Assembly: GCF_013423485.1 (NCBI RefSeq)
Contig: NZ_JABFFR010000025.1
Coordinates: 62,001 to 126,000 of the forward strand
Length of the DNA stretch: 64,000 nucleotides
Source of the DNA: Azospirillum oleiclasticum
Lineage (GTDB): Bacteria > Pseudomonadota > Alphaproteobacteria > Azospirillales > Azospirillaceae
Reading direction: 5' to 3'
Positions 15,350-24,448 of this stretch are shown piece by piece; the stretch's first letter is position 1, and every line of letters begins with the position of its first letter. The notes under the pieces are model-generated. The model searched no databases. It saw only the letters and a list, made by a program, of their open reading frames with translations, and was not told the origin of the DNA. Made by a program: the position numbers and the translations under genes.

Positions 15350-15362
15350 GGCTGAGGACGAC

Positions 15363-16610
15363 GTGCTCAACGACCGGCTGTTCTACTGCGCCCCCTCCCG
15401 CATCCTGGCCGGAAACGGTGTCCGCCGGGATCTCGGGCCGCTGCTCGCCCGCTTGGGCTACCGGCACGGGTTGATCGTCACCGACCGCTTCTTCACCGAG
15501 CGCAGCCCGATCGTGACGGAGATCCAGGCGATCCTCGGCGAACAGGGGATCGGCACCACGGTCTCGGCGGAGGGGGAGCCGGACCCGAGCGTCGACCTCT
15601 GCGTCCGTGTGCAGGAGCAGGTCACGGCCGGGGGCGACCTGGAACGCATCGACCACGTCATCGCCATCGGCGGCGGCAGCAACATCGACCTTGCCAAGGT
15701 GCTGACGCTGACGCTGAAATTCGGCGGCGCGCCGGAGGACTTCATCGGCGAAGGCAAGATCCCCGGCAAGCCGCTGCCGCTCATCGCCATCCCCACGACC
15801 TCCGGCACCGGGTCGGAAATCACCGCCGGCGCCATCCTGATCAAGCGCGACAGCGATACCAAGGTGGCGGTGCTGGCCAACGACCTGCGCCCGGTGGTGG
15901 CCGTGGTCGATCCGGAACTCACCCTGTCCTGTCCGCCGCGGGTGACCGGCGATGCCGGGCTCGACGCGCTGACCCATGCCGTCGAATCCTACCTGACCAT
16001 GGATTCCGAGCATTTCGACCGCCAGGGGGAGGCGGATCCCGCCTATTCCGGCCGCAATCACATGACGATGCTGTTCGCGGCCGAGAGCATCCGGCTGTGC
16101 TTCCGGCATCTCGGCACCGCCTATCGGGACGGAGCCGACCGCGAGGCCCGCACGGGCATGGCGTACGCCAGCCTGTACGCGTCGCTGTCCTACGCGAGCG
16201 CCGGGTTGAACGCCGTTCACGGGCTGGCCTACGCGCTGGCGGGCCTGACCCACGCCACCCACGGCAGCACCAACGCGGTCTTCCTGCCCTATGTGATGGA
16301 GGAGCTGCTTCCGATCCGGCAGCGGGAACTCGCGGAGATCGCCCGGATGGCCGGCGAGAGTGGCGACGACGAGGCGGCGCTGGCCCGCCGTGCGGTCGTG
16401 CGCACCCGCGAGCTGGTCGCCGAGGTCGGCATCCCCACCACGCTGGCCGCCTTCGGCGTCAAGGCGGACGACCTGCCGGCGCTGGTGCGCAACGGTCTCA
16501 ACGTGACCCGCCTGACCAAGGCCTTCCCCATCCAGCCGGCGGGGGAGGCGTACGCGCGGATCGTGGACGACGCCTTCACCGGCCGGCTGTCCGGCGGGAC
16601 GGCCGCCTGA
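15363..16610 (+). CDS. Iron-containing (group III) alcohol dehydrogenase
   Basis: The 415-residue NAD(P)-dependent enzyme has IAIGGGSNIDLAKV (dinucleotide site), PTTSGTGSE, LDALTHAVESYL, and the metal-binding block HGLAYALAGLTHATHG typical of Fe-ADH proteins. It would oxidise an alcohol or reduce an aldehyde of unknown identity. The GTG start has GAGG 5 bases upstream. It is the first gene after the promoter and double operator and is followed 77 bases later by the TRAP genes, so the alcohol or aldehyde may be derived from the imported substrate. Confidence 0.9.
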   Translation: MLNDRLFYCAPSRILAGNGVRRDLGPLLARLGYRHGLIVTDRFFTERSPIVTEIQAILGEQGIGTTVSAEGEPDPSVDLCVRVQEQVTAGGDLERIDHVIAIGGGSNIDLAKVLTLTLKFGGAPEDFIGEGKIPGKPLPLIAIPTTSGTGSEITAGAILIKRDSDTKVAVLANDLRPVVAVVDPELTLSCPPRVTGDAGLDALTHAVESYLTMDSEHFDRQGEADPAYSGRNHMTMLFAAESIRLCFRHLGTAYRDGADREARTGMAYASLYASLSYASAGLNAVHGLAYALAGLTHATHGSTNAVFLPYVMEELLPIRQRELAEIARMAGESGDDEAALARRAVVRTRELVAEVGIPTTLAAFGVKADDLPALVRNGLNVTRLTKAFPIQPAGEAYARIVDDAFTGRLSGGTAA

Positions 16611-16687
16611 ACCGCAGCAAGGGCGTTCGGGACCACCGGCGCTCCGGTACCCAAGAAAACGACACAACACTCCAAGGGAGGGAAGAC

Positions 16688-17755
16688 GTGAACACGCTCA
16701 AGGCTCTGGCGATGGCGGCCACGGTTGCCGGTTTCATGACGGTGCCCTTCGCGGCGAACGCCGCCGACACCTACAGGTTCAAGATGGCGACCGGCTGGGC
16801 CGGCGGCCCGCTGATGGACATCGGCGCCAAGGCCTTCGCCGAGCGCATCGACCAGCTCTCCGACGGCCGCATCAAGGTCCAGGTGTTCCCCGGCGGCGCG
16901 CTGGGCAACGCCTTGAAAGTGTCGGAGACGGTGAAGAACGGCGTCGCCGAGCTGGGCCACACCTGGATGGGCTACGACTGGGGCAAGGACCCGTCGGTGG
17001 TGCTGTTCGGCGGCTACGCCGGCAGCTTCGATTCCGAGCGCATGCTGCACTGGCTGTACGAGGCCGGCGGTGCCGAGATGCAGCGCCAGTACCGCGACGA
17101 GGTGTTCGGCGTCGTCTCCATTCCGCTGTTCATCCGCACGGCCGAGGTGTTCCTGCATTCCCGCAAGCCGGTGCGCACGCTGGAGGACATCAAGGGCCTG
17201 AAGCTGCGCACGGCCGGCGCCTGGCTCGACATGGCGAAGGACCTGGGGGCGGCGCCGGTCACCACCGCCGGTGGCGACGTGTTCCCGATGCTGGAGCGCG
17301 GCGTCATCGACGCCACCGAGTGGGGCACCCTGTGGGAGGACATCTCCCCCGGTTTCCACAAGGTCGCCAAGTACCTGATCATCCCCGGCGTCCATCAGCC
17401 GACCGCCCCGTTCGAACTGGTCATCAACAAGGACGTGTGGGCCAAGCTGTCCGACAAGGACAAGAAGCTGATGGAGACCGCCGCCCGCCTGACCACGCTG
17501 GACAGCTGGCTGCGCATCGGTGAGGAGGACGCCAAGGCGCTCGACTTCTACCGCAAAGCGGGCAACGAGATCATCGAGCTGGATCCGGAGGTCCAGTACA
17601 AGACCCGCGACATCGCCGACAAGTGGGCGGACGAGGTCGCCAAGTCGAACAAGTGGTTCGAGAAGGTGCTGGTCGATCAACGTGCGTTCGAGAAGCGCTG
17701 GGCCAACGCCAACCAGTACCGCAACGTCAAGGTTCGGCCGACCGCCGTGCAGTAA
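16688..17755 (+). CDS. TRAP transporter substrate-binding protein (DctP family)
   Basis: The 355-residue periplasmic protein has a signal peptide ending ANA-ADTYRF. The family pattern includes FPGGALGN, GLKLRTAG (the arginine around residue 174 usually pairs with the ligand carboxylate) and MLERGVIDATEWGT. The ligand is therefore probably an organic acid. The GTG start at 16688 has AGGGAGG 5-8 bases upstream. The order P, Q, M with PhyH and GntR genes downstream marks a complete uptake and catabolism unit. Confidence 0.92.
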   Translation: MNTLKALAMAATVAGFMTVPFAANAADTYRFKMATGWAGGPLMDIGAKAFAERIDQLSDGRIKVQVFPGGALGNALKVSETVKNGVAELGHTWMGYDWGKDPSVVLFGGYAGSFDSERMLHWLYEAGGAEMQRQYRDEVFGVVSIPLFIRTAEVFLHSRKPVRTLEDIKGLKLRTAGAWLDMAKDLGAAPVTTAGGDVFPMLERGVIDATEWGTLWEDISPGFHKVAKYLIIPGVHQPTAPFELVINKDVWAKLSDKDKKLMETAARLTTLDSWLRIGEEDAKALDFYRKAGNEIIELDPEVQYKTRDIADKWADEVAKSNKWFEKVLVDQRAFEKRWANANQYRNVKVRPTAVQ

Positions 17756-17769
17756 CCGTTCGTCCCACC

Positions 17770-17784
17770 GACGCCGCCGGCGTC
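17770..17784 (+). other. GC-rich intercistronic hairpin between DctP and DctQ genes
   Basis: GACGCC-GCC-GGCGTC forms a short stable hairpin 14 bases after the stop of the binding-protein gene. A longer GC-rich stretch follows. Such structures often protect the abundant binding-protein mRNA relative to the permease part. No T-run follows, so it is not a simple terminator. Confidence 0.4.
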
Positions 17785-17851
17785 CCGCCCGCCCGCCCGC
17801 GCGCCGGGCCGGGCGGTGGCCGGCCCATCGAAAGGCCGCACAGGAGCGCCC

Positions 17852-18409
17852 ATGCACGCCTTCATCCGCGCCATCGACCGACTGACCGGCTCCGTCGGTC
17901 TCGTCGGCGGCTGGCTGATCGCCCCGCTGGTCATCGGCACCTGCTACGAGGTGTTCGCCCGCTACGTCCTCGGGTCGCCGACCATATGGGCCTACGAGCT
18001 GGGCTATATGCTGACCGGCGCCAACTTCCTGCTCGGCATGGCCTTCGCGTTGCGGCAGGACGCGCACATTCGGGTGGATGTGCTGTATCTGCGCTTCTCG
18101 CCGCGAACCAAGGCGCTGGTCAACAGCCTGGCCTATCTGTTCATCGTCATTCCCGTCTGCGCGTGGCTGTCCGTGGCGCTCTATGGGCATGCGATGCAGT
18201 CGATCCTGTCGCTTGAGACGTCGGGGCAGTCGGCCTGGAATCCGGTGGTCTGGCCGTTCCGCATCTCCTTCTTCGTCGCTTTCACCGTGCTGACGCTGCA
18301 GGCGCTGGCGGAACTGGGCAAATGCGTGCTGCTGCTGCGCGGCACCGCCGGGGCCACGGAGTCCGGGATCGTGCTGCCGCACGTCGCCGGCCAGCCGGGG
18401 AGCCATTGA
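17852..18409 (+). CDS. TRAP transporter small permease (DctQ family)
   Basis: The 185-residue protein has four membrane helices and the family pattern FARYVLGSPTIWAYELGYML, then DAHIRVDVLY. It forms the small membrane subunit that pairs with DctM. ATG 17852 is chosen because AGGAG lies 5 bases before it. The longer frame from 17816 adds residues unlike the family. Three bases separate its stop from the next ATG. Confidence 0.9.
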   Translation: MHAFIRAIDRLTGSVGLVGGWLIAPLVIGTCYEVFARYVLGSPTIWAYELGYMLTGANFLLGMAFALRQDAHIRVDVLYLRFSPRTKALVNSLAYLFIVIPVCAWLSVALYGHAMQSILSLETSGQSAWNPVVWPFRISFFVAFTVLTLQALAELGKCVLLLRGTAGATESGIVLPHVAGQPGSH

Positions 18410-18412
18410 TCC

Positions 18413-19729
18413 ATGACCATGCTCGCCCTCTACATGTTCCCGGTGCTGTTCGGCCTGTTGCTGGTCGGGGTGCCGGTGGTCTTTTCCATGCTGGCGACCG
18501 CCACCGCCTTTGGCTGGCTGGTGTTCGATCATGCGCTCGTCTTCCAGTTCATCGAGAAGATCGAGGATGTCGCCAGCAACTTCGTGCTGGCCGCGGTCAC
18601 CCTCTTCGTCTTCATGGGCTGCATGCTGGAACGCGCCGGCATCGCCGAGCAGCTCTTCGCCGCCGTGCACATCTGGACGCGCCGCCTGCCCGGCGGGCTG
18701 GCCCTCGGCACGGTGATCATGTGCATCATCTTCGCCGCCTCGACCGGCGTGATCGGCGCCACCGAGACGGTGGTCGGTCTGCTCGCCATCCCGGTGATGC
18801 TGAAGCACCGCTACGACAAGGGCCTGATCTGCGGCACCATCTGCGCCGGCGGCAGCCTGGGCACCATCATCCCGCCGTCCGTGGTGGTGGTGATCATGGG
18901 GCCGCTGGCCGACGTGTCGGTCGGCGATCTGCTGGTCGGCATGGTGTTCCCCGGCCTGATCATGAGCGGCTTCTATCTCCTCTACATCTTCGGGCTCTGC
19001 GTGCTGCGGCCTGAGGCCGGCCCGGTGGCCGAGGATGACGACGGCATGACCCTGGCGGAGAAGCTGCGCATCACCATGGTCGCGCTGGTGCCGCCCATGT
19101 GCATGATCTTCGCGGTTCTCGGCTCCATCATGCTGGGCCTCGCGGCACCGACGGAGGCCGCGGCCATCGGGGCCGCCGGCTCGGTGCTGCTGGCGGCCTT
19201 CTACGGGCGGCTGACCATGGCGGTGCTTCAGGGTGCCGTGATGAAGACGCTGCAGGTGACCGCCATGATCATGGCGATCCTGCTGGCCGGCAGCATGATG
19301 ACCGGTGTCTTCATCGGGGCGGGCGGCGTCCAGCTCGCGCAGGATCTGGTCGAGATGGCGAATCTCGGTCCCTGGGGGCTGCTGGCGCTGGTGCTGGGGC
19401 TGGCCTTCCTCGCGGGCTTCGTGCTCGACTGGATCTCGATCGTGCTGATCATGATCCCGCTGTTCACGCCGCTGATCGTCGCCGCCGGCTTCAACCCCGT
19501 CTGGTTCTGCATCCTGTTCCTGGTGATGATCCAGACCAGCTACCTGACGCCGCCGATGGCGCCCGCGATCTTCTACCTGCGCGGCATCGCCCCCCCGGAG
19601 ATCACCACGATGCACATGTATCGTGGTGTCATCCCCTTCATCCTCCTCCAGTTCGCCACGCTCGGGATCATCCTGTTGTTCCCGGAGACCGTGCTGTGGC
19701 TTCCGAGCAAGCTGCTCGGCTTCAACTGA
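18413..19729 (+). CDS. TRAP transporter large permease (DctM family)
   Basis: The 438-residue protein has about twelve membrane segments with the DctM signatures ATGVIGATE-like ASTGVIGATETVVG, GGSLGTIIPPSVVVV, and LDWISIVLIMIPLFTPL. It carries the Na+-driven transport path, with the acid delivered by the DctP protein encoded at 16688. It overlaps nothing but is separated from DctQ by 3 bases, so the two are certainly co-expressed. Confidence 0.93.
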   Translation: MTMLALYMFPVLFGLLLVGVPVVFSMLATATAFGWLVFDHALVFQFIEKIEDVASNFVLAAVTLFVFMGCMLERAGIAEQLFAAVHIWTRRLPGGLALGTVIMCIIFAASTGVIGATETVVGLLAIPVMLKHRYDKGLICGTICAGGSLGTIIPPSVVVVIMGPLADVSVGDLLVGMVFPGLIMSGFYLLYIFGLCVLRPEAGPVAEDDDGMTLAEKLRITMVALVPPMCMIFAVLGSIMLGLAAPTEAAAIGAAGSVLLAAFYGRLTMAVLQGAVMKTLQVTAMIMAILLAGSMMTGVFIGAGGVQLAQDLVEMANLGPWGLLALVLGLAFLAGFVLDWISIVLIMIPLFTPLIVAAGFNPVWFCILFLVMIQTSYLTPPMAPAIFYLRGIAPPEITTMHMYRGVIPFILLQFATLGIILLFPETVLWLPSKLLGFN

Positions 19730-19754
19730 ACAAAAATCAGAGGGAGTGAGACCC

Positions 19755-20669
19755 ATGACCCCCGAGGACGTCCTGTCCCAGCCGGCGCGCATCCTGTCCC
19801 AGAAGCAGCGCGAATCCTATTTCGAGAACGGGTACCTGCTGCTCGAATCCATCGTGCCGAAGGACATCGTGGAGAAGCTCCGCGCGGTCACCAATTCGAT
19901 GGTGGACCAGAGCCGCACCGTAAGGCGCTCCGACGCGGTGTGGGACATCGAGCCCGGCCACACCCCCGACAACCCGCGGCTGCGCCGCCTGTCCAGCCCG
20001 GTCGATGCCCATCCCTACTACTGGGAATACTGCTCGCAGTCGCTGCTCGGCGACATCGTCGCCGACCTCGTCGGCCCCGACGTGAAGTTCCACCACAGCA
20101 AGCTGAACTTCAAATGGTCGAAGGGCGGCACAGAGGTGAAGTGGCACCAGGACATCCAGTTCTGGCCGCACACCAATTACTCCCCGTTGACGGTCGGAAC
20201 CTACATCTACGACTGCGACCTCGACCAGGGGCCGCTGGGAGTAATTCCCGGCAGCCACAAGGACGAGTTGTTCTACCAGTACGACAAGGACGGCAACTGG
20301 ACCGGCTGCCTCGCCGACGAGGATCTGGCGCGTGTGGACTTGAACAAGGCCGTCTATCTGCCGGGCCCGGCCGGTTCGCTGACCATCCACAACTGCCGCA
20401 CCATCCACGGTTCCAAGCCGAACACCTCGGCCAACGGCCGGCCGCTGCTGCTGTACGCCTTCAGCTCGGCCGACGCCATGCCCTACACCGGCAACCCGAT
20501 CCGCAGCCCGCACGACCAGTCGATCATCCGCGGAAAGCGGGCGCTGACCGCACACCACGATCCGCGGCCCTGCTGGCTGCCGCCGGACTGGGGTGATGGC
20601 TACGAGTCCATCTTCACCTACCAGCAGGGGAACCGTCCGAACGCCCGTTCGGCCATGGCGACCATGTAA
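19755..20669 (+). CDS. Phytanoyl-CoA dioxygenase (PhyH) family protein
   Basis: The 304-residue protein is a Fe(II)/2-oxoglutarate oxygenase. Its facial triad reads His131-x-Asp133 in KWHQDIQFW and His218 in NCRTIHGSKPN. A GVIPGSHK segment is typical of the family. It should hydroxylate or dealkylate the substrate imported by the TRAP system upstream, which lies 25 bases away. The start has GGGAGTGAG before the ATG. The exact substrate is unknown: the family includes ectoine, phosphonate and fatty acyl hydroxylases, and none of their specific motifs was recognised. Confidence 0.85.
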   Translation: MTPEDVLSQPARILSQKQRESYFENGYLLLESIVPKDIVEKLRAVTNSMVDQSRTVRRSDAVWDIEPGHTPDNPRLRRLSSPVDAHPYYWEYCSQSLLGDIVADLVGPDVKFHHSKLNFKWSKGGTEVKWHQDIQFWPHTNYSPLTVGTYIYDCDLDQGPLGVIPGSHKDELFYQYDKDGNWTGCLADEDLARVDLNKAVYLPGPAGSLTIHNCRTIHGSKPNTSANGRPLLLYAFSSADAMPYTGNPIRSPHDQSIIRGKRALTAHHDPRPCWLPPDWGDGYESIFTYQQGNRPNARSAMATM

Positions 20670-20730
20670 CGCGTCCATGCCGCTTGCGCCGCTCCCCCCT
20701 CGGCGTTAACTCTGCACACCGGAACAACCG

Positions 20731-21435
20731 ATGGCGATGTTGCCGATGGCAAGGAAGGCCCCCGAGGGCGAAGCGGCGGCGGGTGACGAGGACGTCCAGT
20801 CCAGCCTGACCGAGAAGGCGTACCGGACGCTCGAAGAGCTGATCGTGACGCTGGAGCTGCCTCCGGGAAGCGTCGTGTCGGAAGCGGCGCTGAGCCAGCA
20901 GCTCGGTATCGGCCGCACCCCGATCCGCGAGGCGCTCCAGCGCCTCGCCCGGGAGCATCTGGTGACCATCCTGCCCCGGCGCGGCATCATCGTGTCGGAG
21001 GTCAACATCAAGACCCAGCTCCGCCTGCTGGAAGTGCGGCGGGAGCTGGAACGGCTGATGTGCCGCGCCGCCGCCCGGCGCGCCAGCGCGGAGGAGCGGG
21101 CGGAGTTCCGCCGCATCGCCGACGGCATGCAGGAGGCGGCGGCCGGCAACGACGACATCGCCTTCATGCGTCTCGACCGCGCCTTCAACCTGCTGACGGC
21201 GCAGGCCGCGCGCAACGATTTCGCCACCGGCGCCATCGCGCTGATGCAGTCGCTGTCGCGGCGCTTCTGGTACATCCATTACAAGCAGGTGGCCGACATG
21301 CCGCTGGCCGCCCGCCTGCACGGCGCCGTGGCCCTCGCCATCGCCGAGGGCGACCCGGCCCGCGCCGCCGCGGCCTCCGACGCCCTGATGGACTACATCG
21401 AGGACTTCACCCGCGCCACCATCGCGGCGGATTGA
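20731..21435 (+). CDS. GntR family transcriptional regulator (FCD/FadR type)
   Basis: The 234-residue protein has an N-terminal winged helix (about 25-90, VVSEAALSQQLGIGRTPIREALQRL) and a C-terminal FCD ligand domain. In the FCD domain the usual metal-site D..FH appears as DRAFN, so one histidine is lost and metal binding may be altered. Such proteins respond to small organic acids. It closes the TRAP/dioxygenase gene run and is the natural candidate regulator of that run. The TGATATATCA palindromes upstream may be its sites (inference). Confidence 0.88.
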   Translation: MAMLPMARKAPEGEAAAGDEDVQSSLTEKAYRTLEELIVTLELPPGSVVSEAALSQQLGIGRTPIREALQRLAREHLVTILPRRGIIVSEVNIKTQLRLLEVRRELERLMCRAAARRASAEERAEFRRIADGMQEAAAGNDDIAFMRLDRAFNLLTAQAARNDFATGAIALMQSLSRRFWYIHYKQVADMPLAARLHGAVALAIAEGDPARAAAASDALMDYIEDFTRATIAAD

Positions 21436-21455
21436 CTCCCGGCACGCCCGGCCGT

Positions 21456-22835
21456 TCAGAACTTCAGCACCGCCTCCAGCCCGACGAAATGGATGGTGCG
21501 GGCGGGGCCTGTGTCCTCGATGAAGGCGCCGGGGCGGAAGACGGAGTAGGAGGCCATCGCCTCGAAGGTCCGGCCGTTGCTGTAGGACAGCACGATCTCC
21601 CCCTGCGTGCCGAGGTAGCGGGCGTCGGAGCCGGTGCCCGGGCGCAGCAGGTTGCCGGTGACGTCGTACACCCCGTCCCGCCCGCTCTCCCGCCAATAGG
21701 CGACCGCCGCCAGCCCCAGCCCGAAGCCGCCGGACAGGTCGAGGTCGAGCGTCGGGTGCAGGTTGATCAAATTGTAGGGGCCGATGGGCGTCAGCTCCCC
21801 GAAATACTTTCCCTTGGGGAAGAGCGGGTCGAAGGTGCCGAGATCCGGGTCGGACGGGTCGTGATCGCCGCTGGCGATGTTGGCCTTGAGGCCCAGCCGG
21901 GGGCCGAGCCAGGCATCGGCCCAGCGGTAGCCGGTCTCCGTCGCCAGCGACCAGGCGCGGATGTCGCCACCGCCGAAGCGCCCCACCTGCCCCATCGCCT
22001 CCCAGTTCCAGTCCCAGGGACCGGACCGGCCGAACAGGCGGGTGCCCAGCGTGTGGCGGCGCTCGTCCGCCGTTCCCTGGTCGAAGCTCGTCCCATGGGT
22101 GCGCAGGCCGATCCAGTAGGCGTCGATGCCCGAGCGTGCGTCCAGCGCATAGGTGCCGTAGACGGCGGCCAGCCGCCGGTCGGGGGCGTGCTGGTCGTCG
22201 AAGGGCTCGGGGCTGTTGCGCACCGGGCGTCCGTAGACCGCCTCGGCCCGCCAGGGGCCGGCGGATATGGCGGCGGACGCCATGTCGAAGGACCGCGGCA
22301 CGTTGGGGCCGTAGCGGTAGCCGATCAGCCGCTCCGACCCGAAGGCCAGCATCCGGCGACCGATCCGAATCGTGGCGTCCGTCTCGCCCAACGGCAGGCG
22401 CAGCTCCCCGAACCCCTGGAGCAGGTCGAGGCGGTCGGCGTCGGGCGGTGCCAGGGGCCCGTCCTTGCCGAGCGCGTCGGCCGCCACAAGCTGCCCGAAC
22501 AACCGGAGCTGAGGCCCAAGCGTCAGGTCGGCGTAGGGTAGGGCGCGCCAGAGGAGGTAGCGGTCGTTGGCCGGCTGGTCCTGGCCCCAGCCGCTGTTGC
22601 GAACGCTCTCGTAGCGGAGGCGGAGCTCGGCGCCGGTGTCGAGCCACACGCCGTCCGCGGACGCCAGCGGGATGGCCTTGAACGGCTCCCAGAAGGCGCC
22701 CGTGCGCGCGGCCGGCGAGCGCAGGGCCGAGTAGTCCTCTTCGTAGCGGCTGTTGGTCAGCGACGGCGGGTCGGCCGCGGCGCCCCCGGTCCAGAGCAGC
22801 ACCGACAGGCCGGCCGCGACCAGCCGCCGGGTCAT
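21456..22835 (-). CDS. Alginate export (AlgE-like) family outer membrane porin
   Basis: The 459-residue protein has a signal peptide (MTRRLVAAGLSVLLWTGGAAA) and a long beta-barrel with alternating aromatic strands: ELRLRYESV, IRIGRRMLAFGSERLIGYR, and a last strand ending in ...GLEAVLKF. The RIGRRML.FGSERL.G segment is characteristic of the alginate-export domain family, used by many porins for uptake of small anions or aromatic compounds. It is the last gene of a coupled operon; its ATG overlaps the upstream stop as ATGA. It probably carries the substrate of the operon across the outer membrane. Confidence 0.8.
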   Translation of the reverse strand: MTRRLVAAGLSVLLWTGGAAADPPSLTNSRYEEDYSALRSPAARTGAFWEPFKAIPLASADGVWLDTGAELRLRYESVRNSGWGQDQPANDRYLLWRALPYADLTLGPQLRLFGQLVAADALGKDGPLAPPDADRLDLLQGFGELRLPLGETDATIRIGRRMLAFGSERLIGYRYGPNVPRSFDMASAAISAGPWRAEAVYGRPVRNSPEPFDDQHAPDRRLAAVYGTYALDARSGIDAYWIGLRTHGTSFDQGTADERRHTLGTRLFGRSGPWDWNWEAMGQVGRFGGGDIRAWSLATETGYRWADAWLGPRLGLKANIASGDHDPSDPDLGTFDPLFPKGKYFGELTPIGPYNLINLHPTLDLDLSGGFGLGLAAVAYWRESGRDGVYDVTGNLLRPGTGSDARYLGTQGEIVLSYSNGRTFEAMASYSVFRPGAFIEDTGPARTIHFVGLEAVLKF

Positions 22836-24448
22836 GGCCCCGGCCGGTGCGTGTGGTGGGCCGCCAGGAAATGCTGCACCGCCGGTGGCTGCTCCCCGCG
22901 GTGGAAGGCGCGGGCCTCCCCCTGCACGTCGGCGTCGGCGTGGGAGACGCGGCGGTGCTGGCGCAGATGCTCGGCCCAGCTTTCCACGAAGAACCATTCC
23001 AGATAGCGCTCCGCGTCCGCGGCATCCTCGGACACGCCCCAGGCGTAGGCGCCGTCGCGCCGCCGGCCTTCCGACAGGCGGGCGAGGGCGGCCAGGAACG
23101 CCGCGCGGTCGTCGCGCGCCACGCGGTATTCCACCGTGATCAGCACCGGGCCGCGGTCGCCCTCCACCGGCTCCACGGTGAGCGGCTCCGGCCAGTGGTT
23201 GGAGGGGGTCAGGTCCGCCTCCCCCTCCGGCAGCGGCAACCGGTGCAGCAGCAGCCCGACCACCAGCAGCGCCGCCGCCCCGGTCCACAGCGCGACCGGC
23301 ACCCCGACCATCTCCGCCAGGGCACCCCAGGACAGGCTGCCCGCCGTCATGGCGCCGTTGAACACCGTCAGGTAGATCGCCAGCCCTCGCCCGCGCACCC
23401 AGTTGGGCAGGATCGCCTGCGTCACCGCGTTCAGCGTCGTCAGCACCCCGATCCAGGCGGCGCCCAGCACCAGCAGCAAGGGCACCGCCGCCCAGCGCGG
23501 CGGTCCCAGCGCCAGCGCCACCATCACCGCGGCGGTGACGGCGGAGCCGGCCAGCAGCACGCCGTCGCCGCCCAGCCGCTCGCGCAGCCGCGGCAACACG
23601 ACCGCCCCGCCGATGGCCCCGGCGCCGACCGCGCCCAGCAGCAGCCCGTAGAAGCCCGGTCCGCCGCCCAGGATCGGCCCGGCGATGATCGGCAGCAGGG
23701 CCCACACCGCGCTGGCGCAGGCGAAGAACAGCCCGGCGCGCAGCAGCACCCGGTGCAGCGGCCGGCTGGCGCGCGCGAAGCGCAACCCGGCGCGCAAAGC
23801 CCCGCCGAACCGCTCCGACAGCGCGTCGTCCGGGTCCGGCGCGCGGCGCCACCAGACGAGAGCCGCGACCACCGCGACATAGGTCAGCACATCCGCGGCG
23901 TAGGTGGCAGCGGCCCCCAGCCCGGCGAGGATCAGGCCGCCCGCCGCCGGGCCGATGGCGCGCGCGATGTTGAAGCCCAAGCTGTTGAGCGCCACGGCCC
24001 CCTTCAGCTCCGCCCGCGGTACCAGCTCCGGCACGATGGACTGCCAGACCGGCGCCATCAGCGCCGCACCCACGCCACCCAGGAAGGTCAGGCCGATCAA
24101 CGTCGTCACCGTGGCGCCACCGGTTGCCGCCAGCAGCATCAGCGTGGCGCTGACGCAGCCCAACGCGATCTGGATGGCGATCAGCATGCGCCGGCGGTCC
24201 ATGATGTCGGACAGCACGCCCGCGGGGATCGCCAGAAGGAAGATGGGCAGCGTCCCCGCCGCCTGCACCAGCGCCACCGCACCCGGCGAGCCGGACAGGT
24301 CGAGCACCAGCCAGGCGCTGGCGACGTCGCGCATGAAGGTGCCGACATTGCCCAGCACGGTGGCCACCCACAGCACCGCGAACAGCCGGTGGCGCAGCGG
24401 CGCGAAGGCGCCGGGCGGTGGCGCGGGGCGGACGGTCCCGGTGGTCAT
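22832..24448 (-). CDS. MFS transporter of the EntS-like (MFS_3) family with C-terminal monooxygenase-like domain
   Basis: The 538-residue protein has about ten to twelve membrane helices, with the MFS loop DIMDRRRML between helices 2 and 3. A cytoplasmic tail follows from about residue 430 that resembles the antibiotic biosynthesis monooxygenase (dimeric ferredoxin-like) fold: VLITVEYRVARDDRAAFL...EWFFVESWAEHLRQH. This fusion is known in the MFS_3 family. It is probably an exporter. ATGA overlaps join it to DoxX upstream and to the porin downstream. Confidence 0.85.
   Translation of the reverse strand: MTTGTVRPAPPPGAFAPLRHRLFAVLWVATVLGNVGTFMRDVASAWLVLDLSGSPGAVALVQAAGTLPIFLLAIPAGVLSDIMDRRRMLIAIQIALGCVSATLMLLAATGGATVTTLIGLTFLGGVGAALMAPVWQSIVPELVPRAELKGAVALNSLGFNIARAIGPAAGGLILAGLGAAATYAADVLTYVAVVAALVWWRRAPDPDDALSERFGGALRAGLRFARASRPLHRVLLRAGLFFACASAVWALLPIIAGPILGGGPGFYGLLLGAVGAGAIGGAVVLPRLRERLGGDGVLLAGSAVTAAVMVALALGPPRWAAVPLLLVLGAAWIGVLTTLNAVTQAILPNWVRGRGLAIYLTVFNGAMTAGSLSWGALAEMVGVPVALWTGAAALLVVGLLLHRLPLPEGEADLTPSNHWPEPLTVEPVEGDRGPVLITVEYRVARDDRAAFLAALARLSEGRRRDGAYAWGVSEDAADAERYLEWFFVESWAEHLRQHRRVSHADADVQGEARAFHRGEQPPAVQHFLAAHHTHRPGP

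Noticed and set aside
16289..19792. A 1,167-residue antisense open frame over the alcohol dehydrogenase and TRAP genes
   Set aside because: It is rich in H, Q, D and R without any domain pattern, while the plus strand has clear DctP/DctQ/DctM and Fe-ADH motifs. This is a normal shadow in GC-rich DNA.
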